Notes: a model not told the origin generated them from the letters alone. Positions 35,202-45,088 are shown, counted from the first letter of the stretch. The stretch: DNA of 51,493 bases from Streptomycetaceae bacterium MP113-05 (GCA_000497405.1 KI547039.1:336700-388192), one strand, 5' to 3'. Made by a program: numbers and translations.

Positions 35202-37358
35202 TCAGCTTGCAGCGAGGACCAAGGGCAGCACCTGCCCGCTGCAAGCCTGGCGGAGGAGACGAGCAGCAACGGCGAGGGTCCAGCCGGAGTCGGTGTAGTC
35301 GTCCACGAGCAGTACGGGGCCTTGAGTGCGCGTCAGCGCGTCGGCCAGTTCACCGGGGACGGCGAAGGCATCGGACAACGCTCGCAGGCGCTGAGCGGAG
35401 TTACTGCGATGTGCCATCTGCGCACCGTTCGTCCGAACGTACTCCAGGGTGCCCAGGAACGGCAGATGACCGACGGCGGCGATTCCCTGGGCGAGGGACC
35501 TGACCAGTTCCGGGCGGGCCCTGGAAGGAACAGCAACAACACCCGCCGGCCGAGCGATGGCGTCCGGGGCGTCCGAGCCCCAGCCGCCGGGCGAGCGCGC
35601 CCAATCGGCCAGGACCGCCACCGCGGCCCGGAGCACATCATCCGGCACAGGCTCATCAGAAGCATTCTCAGCCAAGAGGGGCCGCAGGCGGTTGCCCCAA
35701 CCGATGTTCGACAACCTTCCCAGAGCCCGTCCGGTGGAGCACTGCTCGCCTACCGGAATACGGCCCTTGAGATCGATTCCCACAGCAGGCATACCCGTCG
35801 GCCACATGCGGCGCGGCGCGACCTCCACTCCGGGCCGGTCCAGCTCCTTCACCGCCCCCGAAACCGACGCCGCCGAGACAGAAACGGGTGCCCACGAACC
35901 AGCACAGTTGTCACAGCGACCACACGGAGCAGCCTCTTCGTCATCGAGTTGCCGACGCAGGAACTCCATTCGGCACTCGGATGTACGCACGTAGTCCCGC
36001 ATAGCCTGCTGCTCAGCTGCTCGCTGCCGGGCCACCCACGCGTACCGCTCTGCGTCATACACCCACGGCTGGCCCGTGGAGACCCAGCCCCCCTTCACGC
36101 GCCTCACCGCACCGTCCACGTCGAGCACCTTCAACATGATCTCCAGACGAGTACGCCGAAGGTCGACCAGCGACTCCAAGGCCGGCACGGACAAGGGCCT
36201 CTCCGCATCGGCCAACGCCGACAGAGTCCCGCGCACCTGCGCCTCGGCCGGGAACGCAGTATCCGCAAAGTAGCGCCAGATCGCCTCGTCCTCCTTGCCC
36301 GGCAACAGCAACACATCAGCATGAGCCACACCACGACCCGCCCGTCCCACTTGCTGATAGTACGCAATCGGCGACGACGGCGAACCAAGATGCACTACAA
36401 ATCCCAAATCAGGCTTGTCGAACCCCATGCCCAGCGCCGACGTCGCCACCAACGCCTTCACCCGGTTCTCCAACAGATCGACCTCGGCCTGCAGCCGCTC
36501 AGCATTCTCCGTACGCCCAGAGTATGAAGATACTCGAAATCCACGCTGCCGCATGTACGCGGTGGCCTCCTCGGCCGCCGCAACCGTCAGCGCGTAAATG
36601 ATGCCGGAACCAGGCAACTCATCCAGATGCTCCGCCAACCAAGCCAGTCGATGCGCCGCATCCGGCAACTCCACCACACCCAGGCGCAAACTCTCGCGAT
36701 CAAGCGGGCCGCGCAACACCAGTGCCTCCCCCGCTCCGGTACCCAACTGCTCCGCCACGTCAGCAGTAACTCGCGCATTCGCAGTAGCAGTCGTGGCCAG
36801 GACCGGCACACCAACATGCAGATCCGCAAGCATAGCCCGCAGCCGCCGGTAATCCGGACGGAAATCATGACCCCAGTCCGAAATACAATGCGCTTCGTCC
36901 ACCACAAGCAATCCGGTCGTGGCTGCCAGTTTAGGCAGCATCAGATCACGAAAATCCACCGAGTTGAGGCGCTCCGGACTCACGAGAAGGACATCGATCT
37001 CACCACTCTCCGCCTCCTCATAGATGGTGCTCCATTCCTCAGGATTGGCAGAATTGATCGTCCGAGCCCGGATGCCAGCACGTGCCGCCGAGTCAACCTG
37101 GTTCCGCATCAGGGCAAGAAGCGGCGAGACGATCACCGTGGGGCCGGAACCACGCCGACGCAGCAACGCCGTGGCCACGAAGTACACCGCCGACTTGCCC
37201 CACCCTGTCCGCTGCACCACCAACGCGCGCCGACGCTCCTCCACCAGAGACGCTACCGCCCGCCACTGATCCTCCCGCAAACGAGCTGATCCTCCGGAGT
37301 CACCGACCAGGTCGGCAAGGATGCCGTCAGCTTCAGCGCGTAGCTCGAGGTTCTCCAT
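35202..37358 (-). CDS. RecQ-family DNA helicase with C-terminal phosphoribosyltransferase-like segment
   Basis: A 718-residue protein. Helicase motifs are in order: I (QRTGWGKSAVYF), Ia (VSPLLALMRNQ), II (VVDEAHCISDWGHDF), III (ATTATAN), V (ATSALGMGFDKPDL) and VI (YYQQVGRAGRG). A four-Cys zinc site follows (SECRMEF, CGRCDNC). The last 200 residues are not RecQ-like and include GPVLLVDDYTDSGWT, which has the shape of a PRPP-binding motif. It should unwind DNA 3' to 5'; the tail's role is unknown. The ATG at 37358 has only GGGGGT upstream; a GTG at 37400 is the alternative. The 5' half looks poorer in GC and less biased in codon use than its neighbours, suggesting transfer. Confidence 0.85.
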   Translation of the reverse strand: MENLELRAEADGILADLVGDSGGSARLREDQWRAVASLVEERRRALVVQRTGWGKSAVYFVATALLRRRGSGPTVIVSPLLALMRNQVDSAARAGIRARTINSANPEEWSTIYEEAESGEIDVLLVSPERLNSVDFRDLMLPKLAATTGLLVVDEAHCISDWGHDFRPDYRRLRAMLADLHVGVPVLATTATANARVTADVAEQLGTGAGEALVLRGPLDRESLRLGVVELPDAAHRLAWLAEHLDELPGSGIIYALTVAAAEEATAYMRQRGFRVSSYSGRTENAERLQAEVDLLENRVKALVATSALGMGFDKPDLGFVVHLGSPSSPIAYYQQVGRAGRGVAHADVLLLPGKEDEAIWRYFADTAFPAEAQVRGTLSALADAERPLSVPALESLVDLRRTRLEIMLKVLDVDGAVRRVKGGWVSTGQPWVYDAERYAWVARQRAAEQQAMRDYVRTSECRMEFLRRQLDDEEAAPCGRCDNCAGSWAPVSVSAASVSGAVKELDRPGVEVAPRRMWPTGMPAVGIDLKGRIPVGEQCSTGRALGRLSNIGWGNRLRPLLAENASDEPVPDDVLRAAVAVLADWARSPGGWGSDAPDAIARPAGVVAVPSRARPELVRSLAQGIAAVGHLPFLGTLEYVRTNGAQMAHRSNSAQRLRALSDAFAVPGELADALTRTQGPVLLVDDYTDSGWTLAVAARLLRQACSGQVLPLVLAAS

Positions 37359-37753
37359 ACCCCCATGCAACCCGACGAGGAGGCACGTAGGCCACTTCAC
37401 TCAGAGTCGCACCGTCATCACTTCACGCGAGTTCGTCGGCCCCGGCGGCATCGTCCTCCTGCTTCGACGGCTCCCGGGTGCGCTCTGCGTCGCACCTCAT
37501 GACCCATAGCTACTGATTCCTGAGGCTCGTGTCGGTCAGCGTCAGGCAGGGCCCGACGCGCGTGAGGGAGGCACGTAGGCAGGTGTACCGCTGTGTGGAG
37601 GCGGCCCCGTCCCCGCCGAAGCCCGCCACGCACCGGAACGCATCGGCAGCGAGTCACAGCGCCTGACCCACCTCGTCGACGACCTGCTCACTGCCAGGAC
37701 GACCGAGATCCCGGTGGGGCCGTTTCCGGGAGGCCACTGCTCCTGCGGAACGG
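37359..37753. other. Spacer with a histidine-kinase scrap
   Basis: The 395 bp between the RecQ-type gene and rnhB contain no intact gene. A short plus-strand stretch near 37629-37716 resembles part of a sensor kinase. The remainder shows nothing I can identify. Confidence 0.5.
37629..37716 (+). pseudogene. Histidine kinase dimerisation-region fragment
   Basis: In frame from about 37629 the sequence reads HAPERIGSESQRLTHLVDDL followed by LTARTTEIPV. The ERIGSESQRLTHLVDDLL block is the typical end of the dimerisation helix of HisKA sensor kinases. No catalytic domain or start surrounds it, so it is at most a remnant. Confidence 0.45.
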
Positions 37754-38431
37754 TCAGAACAGACCGACCTGCTCGACCGGTTCCTCCCGCACCTTCTTCA
37801 GGTGCCGCCAGCGCGGCAGACCGTCCATGTACGCCCAGGACAGCCGGTGGTGAGGCGTCGGCCCGAGGTCGGCCAGCGCTGCGCGGTGCACCGGAGAGGG
37901 GTAGCCCGCGTTGTCAGCGAAGGCGAAGTCTGCGTGCCCGGCGCCGATTTCGGCCATCAGCGCATCGCGCTGCACCTTCGCCAGAACGGAGGCCGCGGCG
38001 ACAGCGACGCAGGACTGGTCACCCTTGATCACCGTGCGGACGCGCCAGGGCCGTCCGAGGTAGTCGTGCTTGCCGTCGAGTATGACGGCGTCGGGACGGA
38101 CCGGCAGGCCCTCGAGCGCGCGTACGGCCGCAGTCCTCAGGGCGGCGGTCATGCCCCACGCGTCGATCTCCTCGGGAGAGGAGTGCCCGAGGCTGTGTGC
38201 GGTGACCCAACCGCGGAGTTCGCCGACCAACTCCCGGCGGCGGCGGGGGGTGAGGAGTTTGGAGTCGGTGAGTCCATCGGGCGGACGGCGCAGGCCGGTA
38301 ACCGCTGCGCACACCGTGACCGGTCCGGCCCAGGCTCCCCGGCCGACCTCGTCCACGCCGGCGACCACCTTGGCTCCGGTGGTGGCACGGAGGGACCGCT
38401 CGACGCGGTGGGTGGGAGGTTCGTACGGCAT
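37754..38431 (-). CDS. rnhB: Ribonuclease HII
   Basis: A 225-residue type 2 RNase H, which removes ribonucleotides and RNA primers from DNA. The metal-binding motif [15 protein letters not shown] places Asp27 and Glu28 at the usual position. A second acidic residue is in [12 protein letters not shown], and the family motifs [19 protein letters not shown] and SWAYMDGL follow. I start at the ATG at 38431 ([14 protein letters not shown]); the 39-codon in-frame extension upstream has no support. It marks the return to core genes after the accessory region. Confidence 0.92.
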   Translation of the reverse strand: MPYEPPTHRVERSLRATTGAKVVAGVDEVGRGAWAGPVTVCAAVTGLRRPPDGLTDSKLLTPRRRRELVGELRGWVTAHSLGHSSPEEIDAWGMTAALRTAAVRALEGLPVRPDAVILDGKHDYLGRPWRVRTVIKGDQSCVAVAAASVLAKVQRDALMAEIGAGHADFAFADNAGYPSPVHRAALADLGPTPHHRLSWAYMDGLPRWRHLKKVREEPVEQVGLF

Positions 38432-38608
38432 GGCGGGGGCAAGCGTATCCGCCTGCTCCGCCAGGGGTTCGACCGGCTCCGGACAGTACACGTGCGGGCC
38501 CTCGCGACGGGGACGTGGCGGCGACACGATGAGCGCCGTCGCCACCATTGTCGCGCAGGGCCCGCCCCGCCGGTGACCGGTCGGCGGAGCGGGCGAGGCA
38601 GAACGGCT

Positions 38609-40453
38609 TCAGTCGCCCCGGTAGTCGTGGTCGTAGACGCCCGCCGGGGCGCAGCCACGCCCTCCCTCGTCGGCCGGCCGCTTCGCCAGCACCTCCCTGG
38701 CCCTGGCCTCGCCGAGGCTGGTGGCGTACCAGGGTTCGCCTCCGTCCGCTTCGAGACTCTCAGCGATCCCGCCGAGAGCGCAGGAACGCAGCGGACCGGG
38801 CAGGCGGTCCAGGGCGGGTACGGCGTCGGCGGAGAGACGGCGCAGGTACCGCAGGTCGATCTTTCCCGTGCGCTCGTAGCGGGCGACGTTCTGCTCCGCG
38901 ACCAGCCCGTCCGGGGAGATCAGGCCGAACACGAGCACACCGAGCGCGGCCGACGCGGTGACCGCACGCGGCAGCCAGGTGGCGCTGCGGTGTCCGGCGA
39001 CACCGGCAGCGCAGGCCAGCATGAGGAGCACGATCACGAGTCCGAGCCACATTTCGGCCCCGGCGACCGAGATCCGCAGCCGGGTCAGTCCGTACGCGTC
39101 CACGTAGAGGTCCATCCGCCGCAGGGCGGAGAGCACCACGAGGAGCGTCAGGACACAGAGCGTCCCCAGCACCGTCCGGACCAGGGTGAGGTCGCGTCGG
39201 CGTCCCCGTGGTGCCCAGCGCAGTGCGAAGGCGATGACGACCAGGGTGAGCAGGGTCGCCCACAGGAGCTGCCAGAAGCCCTGCCGCGCGTACGCGGCGT
39301 AGGTCAGCCCGGTTTCCGCGAGCACCCTGTCATAGCCGCCGAGGAGCACGGCGAGCTGCACCGCGTTGAAGACGGCGAAGAGCGCGATGAGCACGATGAG
39401 CGGCAGCGCCCACTCGGCGCGACCGCGCGCCTTGCCCGGAGAGATCTCGATCCGGTCCCAGCGCCGGGGCGCGGCAGCGGTACGTGCAGCTGCGAGTGCC
39501 GCCACCACACCGAGGAGGAAGAACAGCGAGCGCAGCGGGCTGTCCTCGACGGACGTTTCCGGGGCGAGGCTGCTCAACAGATCTGCGAAGGCGGCGTCCG
39601 CGCCGGCGAACAGCGCACCGAACACGCCCAGGAGGCCTGCGGCGATCAGGCCGGTGCGGACGACCGGGCCCCAGCGGTGCCTGGTGCCGTGTGCCCGTTC
39701 CCTGGCGTCCTGCCAGGCCCAGGCGACGCCTGCGGGTGCGGCGGCAGGCAGACCGAAGGGCCCGAGCAGGGCGGCCGCCCAGGTACGGCCGCCCTGCAGG
39801 GCGAACGACCCGGCGGCGAGAGCTGCGAGCACGGCGAGTGTGCTGGGCCAGCCCGCGTCGCGTACCGCGGGCACCGTCAGCAGTGCCAGGCAGCCGGCGG
39901 CCCAGAGCAGCGTCCACGGTCGGGGGCGCCGTCCGGCCGTACGTGCCGCGAAGTGGGCGGCGAGCGCGGTGGGCAGTGCGACCAGCAGCAGGTTGCCGCC
40001 GAGTCCTTCGCCGAGAAGGAGTGAGGCAGCCAGCCCAGCGCCCAGCGCCGCCCATCCGGTGGCGGCGCGCATCGGTGGCGGCTGTCCCGGGCTGGACGCG
40101 GTGCCCCAGGTCGGCGGGGGCACCGGCTCGGGTCGCTGGGGGTGCCTGTGCGGCGGCGGCCCGCCGTACGGCGCGTTCCGTGGCGCGCCCTGCGCGTGAT
40201 TGCCGGGTCCACCGTGGTGCTCGCTCTTCTGCAGAGAGGGGCCGTGCGCCGGGAGACCGGTCCGCTCGTTCCGGGACTGTTCCGGCACGGCGGCACCCGG
40301 CTCCGCTCTGCCGGCCTCCTCATCACCGGCCCTCTCCTCGCCGGCGCTCCCGCCATCAGCCCGCCCGTCTCGGGCGCCCTGGTCGGCCGCCGTATCCGAT
40401 GCGGCGCTTCGGGTACGTGCCTCGGCGGACTCTTCACGCGGCTGCTCCGTCAT
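38609..40453 (-). CDS. DUF4173-type multi-pass membrane protein
   Basis: A 614-residue protein. About 120 N-terminal residues are acidic, Arg/Gly/Pro-rich and cytoplasmic-looking. From about residue 130 there are roughly 12 hydrophobic helices (for example AALGAGLAASLLLGEGLGGNLL fragments and WLGLVIVLLMLACAAGVAGH fragments). The block between helices with DLTLVRTVLGTLCVLT and YVDAYGLTRLRI fits the DUF4173 family of Gram-positive membrane proteins, with no known activity. A hydrophilic C-terminal tail of about 90 residues follows. GGAGG lies close before the ATG at 40453. Confidence 0.8.
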   Translation of the reverse strand: MTEQPREESAEARTRSAASDTAADQGARDGRADGGSAGEERAGDEEAGRAEPGAAVPEQSRNERTGLPAHGPSLQKSEHHGGPGNHAQGAPRNAPYGGPPPHRHPQRPEPVPPPTWGTASSPGQPPPMRAATGWAALGAGLAASLLLGEGLGGNLLLVALPTALAAHFAARTAGRRPRPWTLLWAAGCLALLTVPAVRDAGWPSTLAVLAALAAGSFALQGGRTWAAALLGPFGLPAAAPAGVAWAWQDARERAHGTRHRWGPVVRTGLIAAGLLGVFGALFAGADAAFADLLSSLAPETSVEDSPLRSLFFLLGVVAALAAARTAAAPRRWDRIEISPGKARGRAEWALPLIVLIALFAVFNAVQLAVLLGGYDRVLAETGLTYAAYARQGFWQLLWATLLTLVVIAFALRWAPRGRRRDLTLVRTVLGTLCVLTLLVVLSALRRMDLYVDAYGLTRLRISVAGAEMWLGLVIVLLMLACAAGVAGHRSATWLPRAVTASAALGVLVFGLISPDGLVAEQNVARYERTGKIDLRYLRRLSADAVPALDRLPGPLRSCALGGIAESLEADGGEPWYATSLGEARAREVLAKRPADEGGRGCAPAGVYDHDYRGD

Positions 40454-40724
40454 GCCTCTCCTCCCCTCGGCCACGCAAACGATCAACGAGGCCGTCAGGG
40501 CGGCAACGCTAGTCGCGTGGGGTCGGGTCGAGGCAGCGGGGCTCTGGTCCGTGACGAGCCGGTGACGCGGGCCCCGGATCAGCAGGCGACTCGTGACAGC
40601 ACGGTGACGTGCGGCGCTACAACCTTCGGGACGGCCCACGCATCCGGCGCGGCAGAGCCCGGTCTTCCCGGCCCATGGCCACGAGGCGCGGGCAGGATCT
40701 CATGGGCCTTTCGGCAGAGCTGTC

Positions 40725-41333
40725 TCACACGGTCCAGGAGGGCTCGAGGTCGATGACGTCACCGGCGAGGGCTGTCACGTCGGCGCCGAGTTGTGCACGC
40801 AGAGCGAGCCTCTCGACCCGCTCCGTCCGGTACTTTCCGTGTTCTGCTGCCGAGTTCCACATGGACAGGACCAGGAACTCGTTCGGCGGGTCGGCCTGCG
40901 CGAAGAGACCGCGGACCATGCCGGGCGAGCCGGCCATCGCCGGGTTCCACACTTTCTCCTGCATCAGGGTGAAGTGCTCGACTCGGTCCTCACGCACCCG
41001 GCTGTGCGCGACGCGCAGCAGGTCGGCGTCGGTGAACACGGGCGAGAAGCCGGTCTTCACGTCGAAGCGGTACTCGAAGAGCCGGACCCGCATGTCCTTG
41101 TACGTGCCGACCTGGGAAGCGTGCAGCCGGTCGTGGGAACGCGCCATGAAGGAGTCGTAGAAGGCCCTGCTCTCCCAGAAGCCGATGAGGTGGGCGACTC
41201 CTGGGCGGGCACGGCTCCAGCCGCCGCCCTGCCCGCGGAAGCCGGGTTCGCCGAGCAGTCCCGCCCACTTCCGCTGTCCCCGCTCGAATCCGCGACGGTC
41301 CACCACGGTGCAGCACATCCACTTGACCAGCAC
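40725..41333 (-). CDS. YdbC-like (DUF4937) protein
   Basis: A 202-residue protein of two ferredoxin-like halves resembling antibiotic-biosynthesis-monooxygenase folds. The first half contains HLIGFWESRAFYDSFMARSHD, 20 or so residues typical of DUF4937/YdbC, and the second EFLVLSMWNSAAEHGKY. These proteins are related in fold to small dimeric oxygenases and stress-response proteins, but their function is not established. The GTG start at 41333 has no obvious ribosome binding site and may be leaderless. It is on the same strand as nrdJ, separated from it by a strong terminator. Confidence 0.72.
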   Translation of the reverse strand: MLVKWMCCTVVDRRGFERGQRKWAGLLGEPGFRGQGGGWSRARPGVAHLIGFWESRAFYDSFMARSHDRLHASQVGTYKDMRVRLFEYRFDVKTGFSPVFTDADLLRVAHSRVREDRVEHFTLMQEKVWNPAMAGSPGMVRGLFAQADPPNEFLVLSMWNSAAEHGKYRTERVERLALRAQLGADVTALAGDVIDLEPSWTV

Positions 41334-41405
41334 CGCGCCATGGTACGGCCAAGTGGGTGAGCGTCCGCGGACATCCGCGTGCCACGTGGCGAGGACTACG
41401 CAAGA

Positions 41406-41441
41406 GCGTGGGAGACCGGCGCACGCACCGGTCTCCCACGC
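41406..41441 (-). terminator. nrdJ terminator
   Basis: A perfect 14-bp stem (41406-41419 and 41428-41441) with an 8-nt loop begins 12 bp after the nrdJ stop. It separates nrdJ from the YdbC-like gene. Confidence 0.85.
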
Positions 41442-41453
41442 CCCTGGAGTAAC

Positions 41454-44300
41454 TCAGCTGCAACCGCTGGTGGAGCCGCAGCCCTCGCAGAGGTAACAGC
41501 TGCCCGCGCGGCGCATCTTGGTTCCGCAGGAGAAGCACAGCGGAGCGTCGGCGTTCAGACCGAGCTGCATCTCCACCAGTTCGGTGGAGTTGTGCGCCTC
41601 CCGGGTTGCCGGGGCCGTCCGGGCCTCCGGCCCGTCCGCCGCCGCCCCGGCCGCGGACTGAGCCAGGCCCTCCGGGTCCGCCCCGTCCTCACCGGGCTCG
41701 TAGGAGCCGGTGTCGAGGTGCCGCTGACGCTCCTCGGCGGAGTGGATGCCGAGCGCCGAGCGCGTCTCGAAGGGCAGGAAGTCCAGGGCGAGCCGACGGA
41801 AGATGTAGTCGACGATCGACTGCGCCATCCGTACGTCTTGGTCGTCCGTCATGCCGGCCGGCTCGAAGCGCATGTTGGTGAACTTCGAGACGTAGGTCTC
41901 CAGCGGGACGCCGTACTGCAGGCCGACCGAGACGGCGATGGAGAAGGCGTCCATCATGCCCGCGAGGGTCGAACCCTGCTTGGACATCTTCAGGAAGACC
42001 TCGCCGAGACCGTCGTCCGGGTAGGAGTTGGCCGTCATGTAGCCCTCGGCTCCACCGACGGTGAAGGACGTGGTGATACCGGGACGGCCCTTGGGAAGAC
42101 GGTTGCGGACGGGTCGGTACTCGACGACCGTCGCGGGCTCGTTCTCGGCCTTCCCCTTCTCCTCCTTCTGCTTGGCGGAGAGCGGCTGACCGACCTTGCT
42201 GTTCTCGACGTAGACGGCGAGTGCTTTGGTGCCGAGCTTCCAGCCCTGCAGGTAGATCTCCTCGACATCCTCGGCGGTGCTGGAGGCCGGCATGTTGACG
42301 GTCTTGGAGATGGCGCCGGAAATGAAGGGCTGCGCAGCGGCCATCATCCGCACGTGCCCCATCGGCGAGATGGACCGCTCGCCCATGGCGCAGTCGAACA
42401 CCCCGTAGTGGGCCGGCCTGAGGCCGGGGGCGTCGAGGACGTTGCCGTGCTCGGCGATGTGCTCGACGATCGCCTCGACCTGCTCCGGCTGGTAGCCGAG
42501 CCGCTTGAGTGCCTTGGGCACCGTGTTGTTGACGATCTGCATGGAGCCGCCGCCGACCAGCTTCTTGAACTTGACCAGGGCCAGGTCGGGCTCCACACCG
42601 GTGGTGTCGCAGTCCATCATCAGGCCGATGGTCCCGGTCGGCGCCAGCACGGAGGCCTGGGCGTTGCGGTAGCCGTTCTTCTTGCCGAGGCGGACGACGT
42701 CCTGCCATGCCTCGGTGGCCGCGGCCCACACCGGGGTGTCCAGGTCGTCGACCCGGGTGACCGCACCGTTGGCGTCGGCGTGCTGCTTCATCACGCGAAG
42801 GTGGGCGTCCGCATTTCGGGCGTAGCCCTCGTACGGAGCGACGGCGCCGGCCAGTTCGGCGCTGCGCCGGTACGAGGTGCCGGTCATCAGCGAGGTGACG
42901 GCACCTGCGAGCGCGCGGCCGCCGTCGCTGTCGTACGCGTGGCCGGTCGCCATCAGCAGGGCGCCCAGGTTGGCGTAGCCGATGCCCAGCTGGCGGAAGG
43001 CGCGGGTCGTCTCGCCGATCTTCTCGGTCGGGAAGTCGGCGAAGCAGATCGAGATGTCCATCGCGGTGATGACCAGCTCGACGACCGAGCCGAACCGTTC
43101 CGCGTCGAAGGTCTGGCGGCCCGCGTCGTCGTCCCTGAGGAACTTCATGAGGTTGAGCGAGGCCAGGTTGCACGAGGAGTTGTCCAGGTGCATGTACTCG
43201 CTGCACGGGTTGGAGGCGGTGATGCGGCCCGACTCCGGTGAGGTGTGCCAGTGGTTGATGGTGTCGTCATACTGGATGCCCGGGTCGGCGCAGACGTGCG
43301 CGGCCTCGGCCATCTTGCGGAAGAGCGCCTTGGCATCGACGTTCTCCACGACCTCGCCGGTCATCCGGGCGCGGAGCGGGAACTGCTCGCCGCTCTCGAC
43401 GGCCTTCATGAACTCATCGGTGACGCGCACCGAGTTGTTGGCGTTCTGGTACTGGACGGAGGCGATGTCGTCCCCGCCCAGGTCCATGTCGAAGCCCGCG
43501 TCGCGCAGCGCGCGGATCTTCTCCTCCTCCTTCACCTTGGTCTCGATGAAGTCCTCGACATCCGGGTGGTCGACGTCCAGCACGACCATCTTCGCGGCGC
43601 GGCGGGTGGCGCCGCCCGACTTGATGGTGCCGGCCGAGGCGTCGGCGCCGCGCATGAAGGACACCGGGCCGGAGGCGTTGCCCCCGGAGGAGAGGAGTTC
43701 CTTCGAGGAGCGGATGCGGGAGAGGTTCAGGCCGGCACCGGAGCCGCCCTTGAAGATCATTCCCTCTTCCTTATACCAGTCGAGGATCGACTCCATCGAG
43801 TCGTCCACGGAAAGGATGAAGCAGGCGCTGACCTGCTGCGGCTGCTTGGTACCGACGTTGAACCAGACCGGGGAGTTGAAGGCGAAGACCTGGTGCAGCA
43901 CGGCATACGCGAGCTCGTGCTCGAAGATGTCCGCATCCGCGGGCGAGGCGAAGTAACCATGCTCCTCACCGGCCGCGCGATAGGTCTTCACCACGCGGTC
44001 GATGAGCTGCTTGAGGCTGGTCTCCCGCTGCGGGGTGCCGACGGCACCGCGGAAGTACTTGCTGGTGACGATGTTGACCGCGTTCACCGACCAGAAACCG
44101 GGGAACTCGACGCCACGCTGCTCGAAGTTCACCGAGCCGTCGCGCCAGTTGGTCATGACGACGTCCCGGCTCTCCCAGTCCACCTCGTCGTACGGGTGTA
44201 CGCCGGGAGTGGTGTGGATGCGCTCGATGCGCAGCCCCTTGTTCGCCTTGCCGCCCTTGGCGCGGGAGCCGCGTGCCGGGCCGCTCGTCGTCTCTGTCAT
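41454..44300 (-). CDS. nrdJ: Vitamin B12-dependent (class II) ribonucleotide reductase
   Basis: A 948-residue adenosylcobalamin-dependent reductase that makes deoxyribonucleotides. The motif NPCSEYMHLDNSSCN near residue 362 supplies a catalytic Cys and Glu. GGNASGPVSFMRGAD and the phosphate-binding PTGTIGLMMDCDTTG are present. The C-terminus carries the Cys-rich tail CFSCGTKMRRAG then CYLCEGCGSTSGCS, used for re-reduction and metal binding. It starts at the ATG at 44300 with GGGAGG six bases upstream. The gene is 119 bp downstream of nrdR, as in the nrdRJ operon of Streptomyces. Streptomycetes usually also carry an oxygen-dependent class I enzyme elsewhere. Confidence 0.95.
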   Translation of the reverse strand: MTETTSGPARGSRAKGGKANKGLRIERIHTTPGVHPYDEVDWESRDVVMTNWRDGSVNFEQRGVEFPGFWSVNAVNIVTSKYFRGAVGTPQRETSLKQLIDRVVKTYRAAGEEHGYFASPADADIFEHELAYAVLHQVFAFNSPVWFNVGTKQPQQVSACFILSVDDSMESILDWYKEEGMIFKGGSGAGLNLSRIRSSKELLSSGGNASGPVSFMRGADASAGTIKSGGATRRAAKMVVLDVDHPDVEDFIETKVKEEEKIRALRDAGFDMDLGGDDIASVQYQNANNSVRVTDEFMKAVESGEQFPLRARMTGEVVENVDAKALFRKMAEAAHVCADPGIQYDDTINHWHTSPESGRITASNPCSEYMHLDNSSCNLASLNLMKFLRDDDAGRQTFDAERFGSVVELVITAMDISICFADFPTEKIGETTRAFRQLGIGYANLGALLMATGHAYDSDGGRALAGAVTSLMTGTSYRRSAELAGAVAPYEGYARNADAHLRVMKQHADANGAVTRVDDLDTPVWAAATEAWQDVVRLGKKNGYRNAQASVLAPTGTIGLMMDCDTTGVEPDLALVKFKKLVGGGSMQIVNNTVPKALKRLGYQPEQVEAIVEHIAEHGNVLDAPGLRPAHYGVFDCAMGERSISPMGHVRMMAAAQPFISGAISKTVNMPASSTAEDVEEIYLQGWKLGTKALAVYVENSKVGQPLSAKQKEEKGKAENEPATVVEYRPVRNRLPKGRPGITTSFTVGGAEGYMTANSYPDDGLGEVFLKMSKQGSTLAGMMDAFSIAVSVGLQYGVPLETYVSKFTNMRFEPAGMTDDQDVRMAQSIVDYIFRRLALDFLPFETRSALGIHSAEERQRHLDTGSYEPGEDGADPEGLAQSAAGAAADGPEARTAPATREAHNSTELVEMQLGLNADAPLCFSCGTKMRRAGSCYLCEGCGSTSGCS

Positions 44301-44419
44301 TCCGCCTCCCTGTACGGGCATAACGCCCCGTGTGCCCCGGTTTCTTCCCGGGGCAGGATGTGTTGATCATCGACCGGACGGCTCAACGGGCCACCGGTCA
44401 GGTCTGGACGCCGTACCGC

Positions 44420-44935
44420 TCAGTCGGCGGCGGGCGCGGGCACGCCGAGGTCTTCGTGGCCCTGGCCGGGTCCGGCCCTCTCTGCGGGAGGCCTCACTTC
44501 ACGGAGTTCCACGATGGCGGCCTCGAAGTCCTCGAGCGACTCGAACGCCCGGTAGACGGACGCGAATCGCAGATAGGCGACAAGGTCCAGATCCCGGAGC
44601 GGACCCAGTATGGCGAGGCCCACGTCGTGCGTGGAAAGCTCCGCACTGCCGGTTGCCCTGACCGCCTCCTCGACACACTGGCCGAGCTGGGCGAGCGCAT
44701 CCTCGGTGACGGGCCGCCCCTGGCACGCCTTGCGCACCCCGGCGATGACCTTGTCCCTGCTGAACGGCTCAGTGACACCGCTTCGCTTGATCACCATCAG
44801 TGATGCGTTCTCCACCGTGGTGAACCGGCGGGAACAGTCGGGACACTGGCGCCGGCGCCGGATCGCGGTGCCGTCATCCGTCGTACGACTGTCCACCACA
44901 CGACTGTCCGGGTGCTTGCAGAAGGGACAGTGCAT
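44420..44935 (-). CDS. nrdR: Transcriptional repressor NrdR
   Basis: A 171-residue repressor of ribonucleotide reductase genes. Residues 1-40 are a zinc ribbon with CPFC and CPDC pairs and SRRFTTVE. Residues 49-139 form the ATP cone ([17 protein letters not shown]) that binds ATP and dATP. The ATG at 44935 gives the exact family start [14 protein letters not shown] lies ten bases upstream. The C-terminal 20 residues are a Pro/Ala/Gly-rich extension. It should control its own operon through the two NrdR boxes about 120-170 bp upstream, and probably a class I reductase operon elsewhere. Confidence 0.95.
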   Translation of the reverse strand: MHCPFCKHPDSRVVDSRTTDDGTAIRRRRQCPDCSRRFTTVENASLMVIKRSGVTEPFSRDKVIAGVRKACQGRPVTEDALAQLGQCVEEAVRATGSAELSTHDVGLAILGPLRDLDLVAYLRFASVYRAFESLEDFEAAIVELREVRPPAERAGPGQGHEDLGVPAPAAD

Positions 44936-45057
44936 CGCTTTCCCGCCCTCCTGCGATCCCTCGACCTGTACGCCTGAACACCCCGGCCAGGAACCGAACG
45001 GGCCCCCCGGGGTATGCCACCAGCATAGTCCAACCACGCCTCTTGGGAGACACCGGG

Positions 45058-45073
45058 ACCACAACTTGTGGTG
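45058..45073 (-). promoter_or_regulatory. NrdR box 1 of nrdRJ
   Basis: The 16-mer ACCACAACTTGTGGTG is a near-perfect palindrome of the NrdR-box shape. Its centre is 31 bp from that of the second box, about three helical turns, the usual paired arrangement of NrdR sites. Confidence 0.75.
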
Positions 45074-45088
45074 GCTGCCGCCAATCTA

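Noticed and set aside
37802-40024. A 740-codon plus-strand open frame
   Set aside because: Antisense of rnhB and the DUF4173 gene; low-complexity translation.
41379-43241. A 620-codon plus-strand open frame opposite nrdJ
   Set aside because: Antisense shadow of nrdJ, with no family resemblance.
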